From Agromyces protaetiae (GTDB lineage: Bacteria; Actinomycetota; Actinomycetes; Actinomycetales; Microbacteriaceae), in contig NZ_CP133018.1 of the NCBI RefSeq assembly GCF_030866785.1, positions 806,001 through 870,000 of the forward strand: 64,000 nucleotides of DNA. The letters are read 5' to 3'. The translations under genes and the position numbers were made by a program. The notes below the pieces were generated by a model. It saw only the letters and a program-made list of their open reading frames with translations. It was not told the origin of the DNA and ran no database searches. Below are positions 1-7,644 of this stretch, one piece after another (within the stretch, counting starts at the first letter, position 1; the number at the start of each line of letters is the position of its first letter).

Positions 1-1158
1 ACGCTCCTCGTTCTTGATCTCAGGCCGCCCGAGACTGAGCCCGGCGGCCTGCTGGCCGGCCTGCTGAACGAGTGGCCGACCTACCTGGCGTACGCGGCCT
101 CATACGCCTATCTCGCCGTGATCTGGATGAACCACAAGGCCGCCTTCACCCGAATCCGGGAGATGGACATCGGCCTGCAGTGGACCAATCTGGGGATCCT
201 CGCGACGCTCGCGCTGGTGCCATGGCCGACAGCGGTGATCGCCGAGACGGCGAGAACCGGCAATCTGGCTGACGAGCGCGTCGCGGTCGCGTTGTACGCG
301 ATCATCGGCGCACTCCTGTGCCTGTCCTGGCTGGTGTTCTTCTCGTACTTGGCGCGGCATCCCGACCTCACGAAAGAGGAGGTCGACGACTCGTACTTCG
401 CACGCGAGCGTCCGCGCGCCCTCATCGGCGTGGTGCTGTACTTGGCGGCGGGAGCGGCGGGCCTGCTCATCCACCCGCTGATGGCGTCGGTGATCTTCCT
501 CCTCCTGCCCGCGTTCTACGCCTTCACCAGCCACGGGTTCGATCAGCGGCCTGCCGTGTTCCGCGGTGGCGACCGTGACGACATGTCGGAAGCGGCGGCG
601 CGCCGAAGGGCGACTGAGGGACCGTACAGCTCGTGCTCGCCATCCGAACCGGCTCGGGCCAAGCTGGAACGCATGACGATCTCAGAGACCGATCTGGTCC
701 ATCTGCGGCGGGCGGTCGAACTCGCGCGCGACGCGCTCGACACCGGTGACGGTCCGTTCGGGTCCGTGCTCGTCGATGCCGCGGGCGTCGAGCGGTTCGC
801 CGACCGCAACCGGGAGGCGACGACGGGCGATCCGACGAGGCATCCGGAGTTCGAGATCGCGCGCTGGGCGGCGACGAACCTGCGCGCCGACGAGCGAGCG
901 GCGGCGACGGTGTACACGTCCGGGGAGCACTGCCCGATGTGCGCGGCCGCGCACGCCTGGGTCGGGCTCGGCCGCATCGTCTACGTCGCCTCGGCCGAAC
1001 AGATCGCGGGCTGGCGCCGCGACCTCGGGGCGCCGGCGTCGCCGGTCAGTGTGCTGCCGATCGAGGCCGTGGCGCCGAACCTCCCCGTGGAGGGGCCGGC
1101 GGAGCAGCTCGTCGCTGAGGTGAAGGCGCTCGTCGAGCGCGCGATCCGGCCGCTCTGA
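1..1158 (+). CDS. TMEM175-family channel running in frame into a nucleoside deaminase (5' partial)
   Basis: The gene enters from the left edge and the frame is open from base 1 to the stop at 1156-1158. The first ~180 visible codons are hydrophobic with the TMEM175 (DUF1211) signatures TLLVLDLRPPE and IWMNHKAAF plus three or four further membrane segments ending near base 540 (YAFTSHGFD). TMEM175 proteins are potassium-permeable membrane channels. A ~45-residue polar stretch then leads, without any stop codon, into a complete cytidine/guanine-deaminase-like domain (see 673-1158). Known TMEM175 and deaminase proteins are normally separate, so this is a genuine fusion, a lost stop codon, or two genes of which the second starts inside the open frame at 673. 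A +1 frame stop (TGA, 576-578) lies just after the last membrane segment, so one indel could have opened the frame. The N-terminus lies outside the window. Confidence 0.6.
   Translation, partial: TLLVLDLRPPETEPGGLLAGLLNEWPTYLAYAASYAYLAVIWMNHKAAFTRIREMDIGLQWTNLGILATLALVPWPTAVIAETARTGNLADERVAVALYAIIGALLCLSWLVFFSYLARHPDLTKEEVDDSYFARERPRALIGVVLYLAAGAAGLLIHPLMASVIFLLLPAFYAFTSHGFDQRPAVFRGGDRDDMSEAAARRRATEGPYSSCSPSEPARAKLERMTISETDLVHLRRAVELARDALDTGDGPFGSVLVDAAGVERFADRNREATTGDPTRHPEFEIARWAATNLRADERAAATVYTSGEHCPMCAAAHAWVGLGRIVYVASAEQIAGWRRDLGAPASPVSVLPIEAVAPNLPVEGPAEQLVAEVKALVERAIRPL
673..1158 (+). CDS. Nucleoside deaminase (CMP/dCMP-deaminase fold), alternative independent start
   Basis: A 161-residue deaminase domain starting at ATG 673 (MTISETDLVHLRR). 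The length matches stand-alone bacterial nucleoside or guanine deaminases. Zinc-binding motifs are visible: HPE near residue 57 (usual H-x-E, with the catalytic Glu) and EHCPMC near residue 79 (usual PCxxC). It would hydrolytically deaminate a nucleobase or nucleoside in the cytosol; the substrate cannot be read from the sequence. The start has only a weak ribosome-binding site (TGGAAC), which leaves open whether it is translated alone or as the tail of the upstream TMEM175 frame. This entry is an alternative reading of the 3' part of the 1-1158 frame, not an additional gene. Confidence 0.6.
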   Translation: MTISETDLVHLRRAVELARDALDTGDGPFGSVLVDAAGVERFADRNREATTGDPTRHPEFEIARWAATNLRADERAAATVYTSGEHCPMCAAAHAWVGLGRIVYVASAEQIAGWRRDLGAPASPVSVLPIEAVAPNLPVEGPAEQLVAEVKALVERAIRPL

Positions 1159-1327
1159 TCGGGCCCCAGGTCGGAATAGCGGCTCGGGCTCGATCGACCC
1201 AGCGGTGCGATCGCGGAGCGCGTGCGCGCGGTCCGGTCAGGTGGAGAGGATCTCGCCGGCGCGCGACGTGCCAGCCGATGGTCTGCGCATCGAGCGCTCG
1301 CGGCGGAGCATCCGTTCGCGTGGATCC

Positions 1328-2296
1328 TCAACGCTCGGTGCGAGACGCGACCGGATCGACCGGCGCGACCGGATCGACCGGCGCGACCGGATCGACCGGC
1401 GCGACCGGTCGCAGCCGCGGCACCCAGCAGCGCACCACCGTGCGATAGCGGCGATAGTCCGCGCCGAACCGCGCGTCGAGATCGGACTCCTCGAGGGGGC
1501 GGACGACCCAGTTCCAGACGAGCGACCCGGCGATCGCGTACGCGACCACCAGCCACGACGACATGATCAGACCGACCGCGGCACCTTGGACGATGCCGGC
1601 CACCGCCATCGGGTTGCGCACGAATCGATACGGTCCGGCGATCACGAGCCGGTTCGGCATCGCGGCCGGAAGCGGGGTGCCGCCGCCCTTCGTCGACATC
1701 GCGGCCGCCGCCCAGATACCGAGCGCGCTCGCCGACACGAGCACGACGACGCCGGCCACGCGCAGCGCGGACGGGAACGCGAGCGCGAGTGCCCACCGCG
1801 TTTCGAGCGCCGCAATCGCGAGCGGGATGACCACGAGGAAGAGCCCCCAGAAGACTACGATCTGCGCGGCGGTCGCGATGACATGCGCGGATGCCTCGGC
1901 TCGCGCCTTCGCGGGCCGGAACCCGAACGGGCCGAGCAGGATCCACTCGCTCGGCAGCCGCCCGAGCAGCAGCAGGCACAGCGCGAGCGTCGAGCCGCAG
2001 CTCGCGGCGATCATCGCCAGCACGCCCCAGCCGGCCTCGCCGGTGACGGTCGCGTACCCCGCGAGGGCGATGGTCACGAGCCCCGTCCAGACGGTCGCGA
2101 CGATCGCGGCGGAGCGCAATCCGAACGCGGCGAGCGCCGACGTGCCCACGAAGAGCGGCACATCGAGCACCGCGACGATCACCGGATCCAGGCCGCCCAG
2201 CGTGGCGACGCGCACGACCGGAACCGTGAAGACTGCGACCCACCAGGCCGCACCGGCGATCGCCTGCACGCCGAAGTACACCCGAGCCCATCGCAT
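1328..2296 (-). CDS. Isoprenylcysteine carboxyl-methyltransferase/PEMT-like integral membrane protein
   Basis: This 322-residue protein has about seven to eight hydrophobic segments. The C-terminal third carries the ICMT/PEMT-type signature GPYRFVRNPMAVAG followed by WNWVVRPLEESDLDARFGADYRRY, the region that binds S-adenosylmethionine and phospholipid-like substrates in this family. Family members methylate isoprenylcysteine or lipid head groups in the membrane; the bacterial substrate is usually unknown. The protein ends in a three-fold VAPVDP repeat encoded by an 18-bp minisatellite (1352-1405), so the tail length is likely to vary between strains. ATG at 2296 opens the frame; the next upstream gene on this strand is 25 bases away. 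Confidence 0.7.
   Translation of the reverse strand: MRWARVYFGVQAIAGAAWWVAVFTVPVVRVATLGGLDPVIVAVLDVPLFVGTSALAAFGLRSAAIVATVWTGLVTIALAGYATVTGEAGWGVLAMIAASCGSTLALCLLLLGRLPSEWILLGPFGFRPAKARAEASAHVIATAAQIVVFWGLFLVVIPLAIAALETRWALALAFPSALRVAGVVVLVSASALGIWAAAAMSTKGGGTPLPAAMPNRLVIAGPYRFVRNPMAVAGIVQGAAVGLIMSSWLVVAYAIAGSLVWNWVVRPLEESDLDARFGADYRRYRTVVRCWVPRLRPVAPVDPVAPVDPVAPVDPVASRTER
1352..1405. repeat. 18-bp tandem repeat x3 at the 3' end of the ICMT-like gene
   Basis: Three identical copies of CGGATCGACCGGCGCGAC at 1352-1369, 1370-1387 and 1388-1405. The unit is a multiple of three, so copy changes keep the minus-strand gene in frame and change the number of VAPVDP hexapeptides. Confidence 0.9.
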
Positions 2297-2321
2297 GTCC
2301 GCACCCTATCCGGCGCGTGCC

Positions 2322-2729
2322 TCAGTCCGAGGACGACTCCGCGGGCGGATTGTGCATGAACTCGAGGCGGATGCCGTTGTCGTCCTCGACGAAGGAGGCG
2401 TAGTAGCGGTCGTTGTATCGCGGGTACGGCTTGGGCTCGCGGACGGCCGCCCAACCGGCATCGAGCGCGATCTCGTGCAGACGGTCGACGTCTTCGCGGG
2501 AGTCGACGGCAAACGCGAGGTGCTGCCAGCCGACGCGGCCGTGCCGGTGCGGCCCGCTGTCCGCCTCGCGGGCGGGGAAGAGGATGAGCTCCTCTTCGCC
2601 GCGGTACCAGGAGACCCCGTTGTCCGCGTCGGTCCTCGTGCAGCCGAGGGCCTGCATCACCGGGTCGAACTGTGCGATCGAGCGGGGGAGATCCTCGACG
2701 GAGATGCCGAGGTGGTCGAAGAGCGCCAT
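2322..2729 (-). CDS. VOC-superfamily (glyoxalase/dioxygenase fold) protein
   Basis: A 135-residue single-module VOC protein. The start MALFDHLGISVEDL and the end DDNGIRLEFMHNP are typical of the paired beta-alpha-beta-beta-beta units, with HLAF mid-protein and the metal-ligand positions H6 (DHLG), H71 (WQHLAF) and E124 (LEF) retained. Such proteins bind a divalent metal and act in dioxygenase, lyase or resistance chemistry; the substrate is unknown. It precedes the ICMT-like gene by 25 bases and could be co-transcribed with it. Confidence 0.75.
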   Translation of the reverse strand: MALFDHLGISVEDLPRSIAQFDPVMQALGCTRTDADNGVSWYRGEEELILFPAREADSGPHRHGRVGWQHLAFAVDSREDVDRLHEIALDAGWAAVREPKPYPRYNDRYYASFVEDDNGIRLEFMHNPPAESSSD

Positions 2730-2791
2730 CGGGCCAGCCTATGCGAGGGTCGATCCCGTTGCCTGCCGAGGCCGATGCGCTCGATCGAGCC

Positions 2792-2880
2792 GTGACGAGT
2801 CGTCGGCACGAGCGGGCGACACGCCGCCGCAGCCCGTGCCTCAGTCGGCCTGTCGTCGAATTCTGCCGACGACTCGTCAC
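2792..2880. repeat. Long intergenic inverted repeat (17-bp perfect arms)
   Basis: Left arm GTGACGAGTCGTCGGCA at 2792-2808; exact reverse complement at 2864-2880; 55-base loop. It lies in the 203-base gap 5' of the VOC gene and 3' of the membrane-protein gene (both minus strand), so it could end transcription of the latter. It lacks a U-run. One of four similar intergenic structures in the window. Confidence 0.85.
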
Positions 2881-2932
2881 CCACCCGGCGCCCCGGCGCA
2901 GCCGCCCGGCACCGGCGGGCGGCCGGTACGGA

Positions 2933-3790
2933 TCAGCCGGCGAGCCAGGTGACGACGCCGAACACGCCGAGCGCGACGGGTGCGGCGAGCGAGAGCAGGC
3001 TGCCCGCTGACGGGCGGAGCCGCAGGCGGCGGCCGGTCGCCGCGACCGTGCCGGGCGCTGCGCGCTCGTCGACATAGGTGCGAGTCCGGCGGCGGGCCTT
3101 CGCGGCGAGGGCGGCGGTCAGCGTCAGCATGGCCGCGAAGCGGTCCGGTCGCCAGAGCTTCCATGGCCGGCCGACGTAGGCAACGAGGGTTCCGTCGATG
3201 AGCTCGATCTCGCAGTCGGATGCGACATCGAGCAGCAGTGCCATGAGGTCGGGCGTGAAGATGTAGAGCGCGTCGCGTTCGTAATCGCGTGGGCAGTAGA
3301 GCGTGAACGTCCGGTCGAAGCCGCCCTCCAGCCGCAGCCGCTGGTCGGCCCGGACCCTGGATCCGGTCTGGCGCAGCACCTTGGAGCGTCGGTTCACGAG
3401 GGCGATGTGCGGGGTCGGGCGGTCGAGTCCGATCTGCACGAAGCCCACCCGGCGAGCGGTCGGGTCCGAGCCGGGCGCGAACGTGGCGGCCAGGAAATCG
3501 ACCGGTAGGACCGGATCGAAGGCCGGGAACACGGCATCCGTCGCGACCTGCCGGCCCGGGCGGACCAGCGCGGTGCCGGCGAAGCGTGCGAGCGGTTCCC
3601 GGGCCGAGTAGGCGAGTCCGTTGTCGCTCGCCAGACGATCGATGCGGACGCGCCGCGCGACGTTCCGCCAGATGAGCGCGCCGAGCAGCCCCGAGTACAG
3701 GGCCGTGAGGATCGAGACTCCCGCGAACACCGCGCGTTCGACGTCGTCGCCGAGCCCCGTGGCCGGCAGGATGAACGCCACGAACGCCAT
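2933..3790 (-). CDS. Hypothetical membrane protein
   Basis: 285 residues that I do not assign to a named family. There are one or two hydrophobic segments at the N-terminus (residues ~1-12 and 20-42), a ~200-residue soluble middle rich in Arg and aromatics with CPRDYERDALYIFTPDLM near residue 168, and a final hydrophobic segment (LLSLAAPVALGVFGVVTWLAG). The layout suggests a membrane-anchored protein with a cytoplasmic or extracytoplasmic middle domain. It stands alone and is divergent from the GNAT gene at 3841 (50-base gap). Similar proteins of unknown role are common in actinobacteria. Confidence 0.65.
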   Translation of the reverse strand: MAFVAFILPATGLGDDVERAVFAGVSILTALYSGLLGALIWRNVARRVRIDRLASDNGLAYSAREPLARFAGTALVRPGRQVATDAVFPAFDPVLPVDFLAATFAPGSDPTARRVGFVQIGLDRPTPHIALVNRRSKVLRQTGSRVRADQRLRLEGGFDRTFTLYCPRDYERDALYIFTPDLMALLLDVASDCEIELIDGTLVAYVGRPWKLWRPDRFAAMLTLTAALAAKARRRTRTYVDERAAPGTVAATGRRLRLRPSAGSLLSLAAPVALGVFGVVTWLAG

Positions 3791-3840
3791 CTGGCCGACG
3801 AGAACGGCACGGCGGCGCCGTGACCTGAGAGAATCCGACG

Positions 3841-4398
3841 ATGACCGACGACGCGCCGACGCTCCCGCCGATCCGGCTCCCAGAGGGCCGCGCCCTCCCG
3901 GCGGGTATGACGCTGCGTCGCCCCGATGCGGAGGATCACGCCTCGGTCGTCGCGGTCATCCCCGAGTGGTGGGGTCTGCCGGCTGGCACGCGCCTGACGG
4001 CGCTGCTGCCGCGGTTGTTCTTCCAGCACTTCAGCGACCGCTCCTTCCTCGCGGAGGATGCCTCGGGGCTGGCCGCGTTCCTGATCGGCTTCCACTCGTC
4101 GGCGCAGCCCGAGGTGGCGTACATCCACTTCGTGGGCGTCCGGCCCGACGTGCGCGAGGCTGGTCTTGCGCGCACCCTCTACGAGGCGTTCTTCGCCGAG
4201 GCGGTGGCCGCCGGCCGCCGCCGCGTCGATGCGATCACCGGCCCGAGCAATCGGCGGTCGCAGTCCTTCCACCGCTCGATGGGATTCGAGGCGACGGGCA
4301 CCGCCGAGGTCGACGGCGTCCTCGCGTGGCTCGACTACGACGGGCCAGACGAGCACCGTGTCGCCTTCACGCGCCGGATCGGCCCGCCGACGCCTTAG
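3841..4398 (+). CDS. GNAT-family N-acetyltransferase
   Basis: 185 residues. The GNAT core is visible: MTLRRPDAEDH (beta1-alpha1), then YIHFVGVRPDVREAGLARTLYEAFF (beta4 and the acetyl-CoA pyrophosphate loop, R-x-A-G-L-A), then AITGPSNRRSQSFHRSMGFEATG (motif B, with the family's S-x-x-F-x-x-x-G-F end). It transfers an acetyl group from acetyl-CoA to an amine; the acceptor is not predictable. The stop overlaps the 3' end of the convergent SRPBCC gene by 4 bases. Confidence 0.85.
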   Translation: MTDDAPTLPPIRLPEGRALPAGMTLRRPDAEDHASVVAVIPEWWGLPAGTRLTALLPRLFFQHFSDRSFLAEDASGLAAFLIGFHSSAQPEVAYIHFVGVRPDVREAGLARTLYEAFFAEAVAAGRRRVDAITGPSNRRSQSFHRSMGFEATGTAEVDGVLAWLDYDGPDEHRVAFTRRIGPPTP

Positions 4399-4846
4399 AT
4401 CGTGCTTGCCAGGTGGGCGTTGCGGGCAGCGATCAGTCGACGGAGGTACGGGCCGAGCACGACCTCGGCGGCGCGACCGAGCAGACCGAAGGGTGCGGCG
4501 AAGCGCACGCGGTCGAGCATCAGGGTGCCGCCGGCGTATTCGGTGTACGTGTGCTCATGCCGGAAGCTCGCGAACGGGCCGCTGACCTGCTCGTCGACGA
4601 ACCGGAACGGCGGGTCGAGCTCGGTGATGCGGCTGGTCATCCGGAACGGCACACCGAAGTGCCAGGCGCGCCAGGTCACCTCCTCGCCGAGCCCGATGCG
4701 CCCGGTCGTCACGCCGCCGATTGCACGCTCGCGCGAACGAGCCATCGACGCGACGTGGGCATCGATGTCGGGCACATCGAGAACACCGACTCGCGTGGCG
4801 CCGAGACCGGCGTGCGCACCTCGAACTCGACCACGGGATCCACCAT
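4395..4846 (-). pseudogene. SRPBCC (polyketide-cyclase-like) protein interrupted by a frameshift
   Basis: Two frames are needed to read this gene. ATG at 4846 gives MVDPVVEFEVRTPVSAPRES, the usual N-terminus of actinobacterial SRPBCC proteins, then runs out of register. The rest (DIDAHVASMARSRERAIGG ... LRRLIAARNAHL, stop at 4395-4397) is in the next frame. Adding one C to the CCC run (GGG at 4770-4772 on the plus strand) restores a continuous 150-residue protein whose spacing matches the family. SRPBCC proteins form a hydrophobic ligand-binding helix-grip fold. This is either a real single-base deletion or a sequencing error in a short homopolymer. A shorter product could start at GTG within the second frame, but it would lack the first beta-strand. 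Confidence 0.7.
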
Positions 4847-4863
4847 AGGGTCCGGGCCGGTGG

Positions 4864-4944
4864 GTGCTGCCCGGTCGTCTGACTGACAGCGGCTTCCGGT
4901 TCGGGTTCACCGATCTCGACGCGGCCATCGACGACGTCCGGAGA
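4864..4944 (+). pseudogene. C-terminal stump of a TIGR01777/DUF1731 epimerase
   Basis: Plus-strand bases 4864-4944 read VLPGRLTDSGFRFGFTDLDA, the hallmark C-terminus of TIGR01777-type NAD-dependent epimerases (DUF1731: ...RL-x-x-SGF-x-F-x-x-x-LDxA). There is no Rossmann domain upstream; the minus-strand SRPBCC start codon is only 18 bases away. It is therefore a remnant left by a deletion. In many actinobacteria SRPBCC and TIGR01777 domains are neighbours or fused, so the frameshifted SRPBCC gene and this stump look like products of decay at one locus. Confidence 0.6.
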
Positions 4945-4969
4945 ACGAGCTCACGCGGCGGACCGAGTA

Positions 4970-5392
4970 TCAGGGCCCTGCGACGAGCTTCTCGGCCGCT
5001 TCGACGAGATGGCGAGCGTGCCGGACGGCGCTCCGCGTGACGTCTTGCCGCACCGCCGCAGCGCCATACTGGTACCCGGACTTCTCCGTGAGCAGCGCAG
5101 AAAGATGTTTGCGCGGTTCCTTCGACGGCGTCGTGGCCTCTTCGAGTACCGCGAGGGCGTCGCCGTGCGCGTCGCCTTGGGCGCAATAGCCCAGGATCTT
5201 CCCGGTGATGGCATCGGACGCCGCGATGCCGGCACTCACCGCGTTCGCACCCGCGACCTGCCAGTCCGACGGGCCGTCGCCTTCCGCGTACATCTCGGCC
5301 GCCTCGAGGAACTTCCTTGCAGCTCGCAGCCGGATCTGTACTTCCGCGGCGTTCATAGTGCGGCGTTTCGGGGTGAGGCGTGGGGGTGTCAC
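4970..5392 (-). CDS. HEPN-domain protein, partner of the adjacent nucleotidyltransferase
   Basis: 140 residues, all-helical, with the pattern of HEPN proteins encoded next to MNT nucleotidyltransferases: AVSAGIAASDAITGKILGY, then KHLSALLTEKSGYQYG, then AVRHARHLVEAAEKL, which carries Arg/His residues of the R-x4-6-H type used by HEPN RNases. In MNT/HEPN modules the HEPN protein is usually the RNase toxin and the MNT protein silences it by nucleotidylation. The start ATG overlaps the MNT stop by 4 bases, so translation is probably coupled. A second Met 12 codons in (MNAAEVQ) is an alternative start. Confidence 0.65.
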   Translation of the reverse strand: MTPPRLTPKRRTMNAAEVQIRLRAARKFLEAAEMYAEGDGPSDWQVAGANAVSAGIAASDAITGKILGYCAQGDAHGDALAVLEEATTPSKEPRKHLSALLTEKSGYQYGAAAVRQDVTRSAVRHARHLVEAAEKLVAGP

Positions 5393-5994
5393 TGAAGTCC
5401 TTCCGGGAGCTGACCGTGGAGTGTCTCACCTTCGCCGACCCATGACACCGCGAACGGGTCATGCTCTCGGATCGACTCGACGAGTTGACGCTGCGTGATG
5501 CCGATCACCTGGGCGACATTGCCGGTCCAGCTCTCCACGGCGCGTGCGAGTGCGTCCGTGAACGTCTCGGCGTCGTCGTTCGTCGTGGCATCCGGGTACA
5601 CGACGACCAGGTCGACGTCGGATTCCGCATCGGCCGTTCCGGAGCTGACCGATCCGAACAGGATGATCGACGTGCCGGCCGGCGCCTCGCGCTCGGCGAG
5701 GTCACGGATGCGGTGTCTCAGCTCGATGGCGGCAGAGAGAGCCGCGTGCACGGCCGGCCACAGGAGGTGGTCCCGGTTCAGGCGATAGAGCGTCGCGTAG
5801 GGGCGGGGGGTCGCGGTGAGCAGCCCCATCGTGCTCAGCCTCCGCAGCGACGTGTTCACACTGCTGGGGCTGCCCGAGGCGGCGAGGCGGTGCACCTGGC
5901 GGCCGCTGTACTCGGCGTGGCTGCGTGCGAACACGCCGAGGACCGCTGCGTCGAGCCTGCCGACCAGCGATGCGAGCGGCATGCCGAGGTCCAT
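5389..5994 (-). CDS. Nucleotidyltransferase (MNT) with N-terminal winged helix
   Basis: 201 residues. Residues ~1-75 form a winged-helix-like DNA-binding segment (SGRQVHRLAASGSPSSVNTSLRRLSTMGLL), unusual because most MNT partners of HEPN proteins are a bare nucleotidyltransferase. The catalytic motif follows near residue 112: LFGSVSSGTADAESDVDLVVV, the GS-x10-DxD signature that binds Mg-NTP. In the MNT/HEPN module this protein is expected to AMPylate and neutralise the HEPN partner, and the added winged helix suggests it also represses the operon. AGGAG lies 5 bases before ATG 5994. An inverted repeat upstream (6018-6059) is a candidate operator. Confidence 0.75.
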   Translation of the reverse strand: MDLGMPLASLVGRLDAAVLGVFARSHAEYSGRQVHRLAASGSPSSVNTSLRRLSTMGLLTATPRPYATLYRLNRDHLLWPAVHAALSAAIELRHRIRDLAEREAPAGTSIILFGSVSSGTADAESDVDLVVVYPDATTNDDAETFTDALARAVESWTGNVAQVIGITQRQLVESIREHDPFAVSWVGEGETLHGQLPEGLQ

Positions 5995-6017
5995 GATGCT
6001 CCTGCGTCATCTGAGAG

Positions 6018-6059
6018 TCTGTACTCGATAGCGTACATGTGTTCTGACTTCAGTACAGA
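6018..6059. promoter_or_regulatory. Inverted repeat upstream of the MNT/HEPN pair
   Basis: TCTGTACT at 6018-6025 and AGTACAGA at 6052-6059, 26 bases apart, 24 bases upstream of the MNT start and in an unusually AT-rich stretch. Candidate autoregulatory operator for the winged-helix MNT protein. Confidence 0.5.
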
Positions 6060-6077
6060 TATCCAGGCTTCTTACAG

Positions 6078-7073
6078 CTACGAATGCGGTCGGTCGCCCG
6101 GGGCCACGGCGGGTGCGTCGCGGCGAACGCTCAGGGCGCTGAGCAGCGCGGCGGGAGTCTCGGGGTCGTCGAGCGTGAGGGCGAACTGTGAGCCCGAGGT
6201 GGTCGTGACCACCAAGCCCGGGCCGCCGCGCAAGATGATCGCCGAGCGGCCGGCCCTGATGCGGTAGCCCCAGCCGCCCCACTCTTCCGGCCGGAGATCG
6301 GCGGCCTCGACGGCGGCGATCCGGTCGAGGGGGATGCGCTTGAGCGGGACGCCGAACACGAGGGATGTCACGCGCAGACCCCGCCAGTCGATCGTGACGC
6401 GGAGGCGGATGAAGCTGGCGACGAGCATGAGCGCGACCGCAAGCACCACCAGACCGAACGCGAACGCGCCGAGCTCACCGGTGATGATCGCGGATGCGAC
6501 GATCACGCCGGTCACGACGGCGACGACGCCGGTGGCCCAGATGAAGACGTTCGCGGTGATCGAGCGGCTCCATGCCCCCACCTCGCTCGCTCCGAGCTCC
6601 AGCGGAGCGACGCTCGTGCGCGGTTCGGCCGGGCTCCGAGGGGCGATGGCGAACGGGAGCAGGCCGTACAGCACCGAGCCGAAGAAGGCGAGGATCCACC
6701 CGCCGAGCACCGCCGCTTCGGGGGAGCCTGCCTGGAGGGTGAGCCACGCGGGCACGAGCCAGATCGTCGCCGCGATACCCACCGGAAGGCCGAGCCAGAA
6801 CAGCGTGGCGCGGCTCGCACGGGCGTCCACTCGCGGCAGCGCGACGACGATCGCCGCGGCGATGGCGAGCGCGGAGGTGACCGCGAGTGCGCCGATGAAG
6901 ACCGGCATGGTCGGCAGGCTGTCGTCGGCTGTACCCAGCCCCGACCAGTGCGAGGCGATCCGGGCGGGCAGCCGATCGTTCCAGGCGAGGGCGGACACCC
7001 CGACAGCGAGCGCCGGGACGAACATCGCCGCGACGGCGAGCACCCAGCGAACGCGGTCGCTACGGGTCAGCAT
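6078..7073 (-). CDS. DUF1648-domain integral membrane protein
   Basis: 331 residues. The start LTRSDRVRWVLAVAAMFVPALAVG...NDRLPARIASHWSGLGTAD carries the DUF1648 signature (LPxxIxxHWxxxGxAD). Further membrane segments lie near residues 45-70, 80-100, 110-135 and 175-225, and the ~100-residue cytosolic C-terminal part is a PH-like bacterial domain (RVTIDWRGLRVTS). ATG 7073 is chosen because it overlaps the GntR stop by 7 bases; the longer open frame upstream lies inside the GntR gene. GntR-DUF1648 pairs are common in actinobacteria and firmicutes, where the regulator controls the membrane protein; its cellular role is unknown. Confidence 0.75.
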   Translation of the reverse strand: MLTRSDRVRWVLAVAAMFVPALAVGVSALAWNDRLPARIASHWSGLGTADDSLPTMPVFIGALAVTSALAIAAAIVVALPRVDARASRATLFWLGLPVGIAATIWLVPAWLTLQAGSPEAAVLGGWILAFFGSVLYGLLPFAIAPRSPAEPRTSVAPLELGASEVGAWSRSITANVFIWATGVVAVVTGVIVASAIITGELGAFAFGLVVLAVALMLVASFIRLRVTIDWRGLRVTSLVFGVPLKRIPLDRIAAVEAADLRPEEWGGWGYRIRAGRSAIILRGGPGLVVTTTSGSQFALTLDDPETPAALLSALSVRRDAPAVAPGDRPHS

Positions 7074-7417
7074 GCGCGCTCCACGAGACCAGTGATCTCG
7101 CGCGGCGAGAGTCCGAGCTTCCGGGCCTCCGCCGCGAGTTGTGCGGCGAGCTCGGTGACCCGCACCATCCCTGCGCTCGCCTCCGGGCGCACCCACGCCC
7201 CTCGCCCCTGTCGCATCTCGATCAACCCTTCCTGCCGCAGCTGCGCGTAGGCGCGCAGCACGGTGTGCATGTTGACCTGGAGCGCCACGGCGAGATCTCG
7301 CGCCGCGGGGAGCCGCTCGCCCGGTGCGAGCTGCCCGGACACCACGCCGCTGCGCACCTGTGTGGCGATCTGATCGGCCAGCGAGGCCGCCGAAGCAGTG
7401 TCCAGTCGGAACAACAT
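7067..7417 (-). CDS. GntR-family regulator, short YtrA-like type
   Basis: 116 residues. A winged-helix domain (SLADQIATQVRSGVVSGQLAPGERLPAARDLA, then NMHTVLRAYAQLRQEGLIEMRQGRGAWV) fills the first 75 residues. Only a short helical tail follows instead of a ligand-binding domain, as in the YtrA subfamily. ATG 7417 gives MLFRLDTASAASLADQ, the usual start; a longer frame upstream is not needed. It is co-transcribed with the DUF1648 gene (7-base overlap) and probably autoregulates that operon. Confidence 0.85.
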   Translation of the reverse strand: MLFRLDTASAASLADQIATQVRSGVVSGQLAPGERLPAARDLAVALQVNMHTVLRAYAQLRQEGLIEMRQGRGAWVRPEASAGMVRVTELAAQLAAEARKLGLSPREITGLVERAC

Positions 7418-7443
7418 GTTTGCAATGCTAGTAGAACAATCCA

Positions 7444-7644
7444 GTGTCCTCCGTTCGTCGCCGGCAACGTGGCGACCCGGCACTGCGCGACCCGGGCGAC
7501 TTCGGGGGCGGTTCCGCCGACCCGCTCACCCGGTTCGGCGACTCCTGGCGTCTCGGGCTCCCGTTGTCTGCGATCTTCCTCGCCTTCGCCGTGCTCTACG
7601 TGCCCCTCGTCTGGCCGTTCTGGGCTCAGATCTGGCCATTCTGA
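7444..7644 (+). CDS. Small hypothetical membrane protein
   Basis: 66 codons from GTG 7444 to TGA. The N-terminal half is polar and the second half contains one good transmembrane segment (LGLPLSAIFLAFAVLYVPLVWPFW). It diverges from the GntR gene with a 26-base gap, so the two would share a promoter region. The last codons (WPFWAQIWPF) are encoded by a 21-bp tandem repeat. No family is recognised; the membrane segment and position are the only support for a real gene. Confidence 0.4.
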   Translation: MSSVRRRQRGDPALRDPGDFGGGSADPLTRFGDSWRLGLPLSAIFLAFAVLYVPLVWPFWAQIWPF

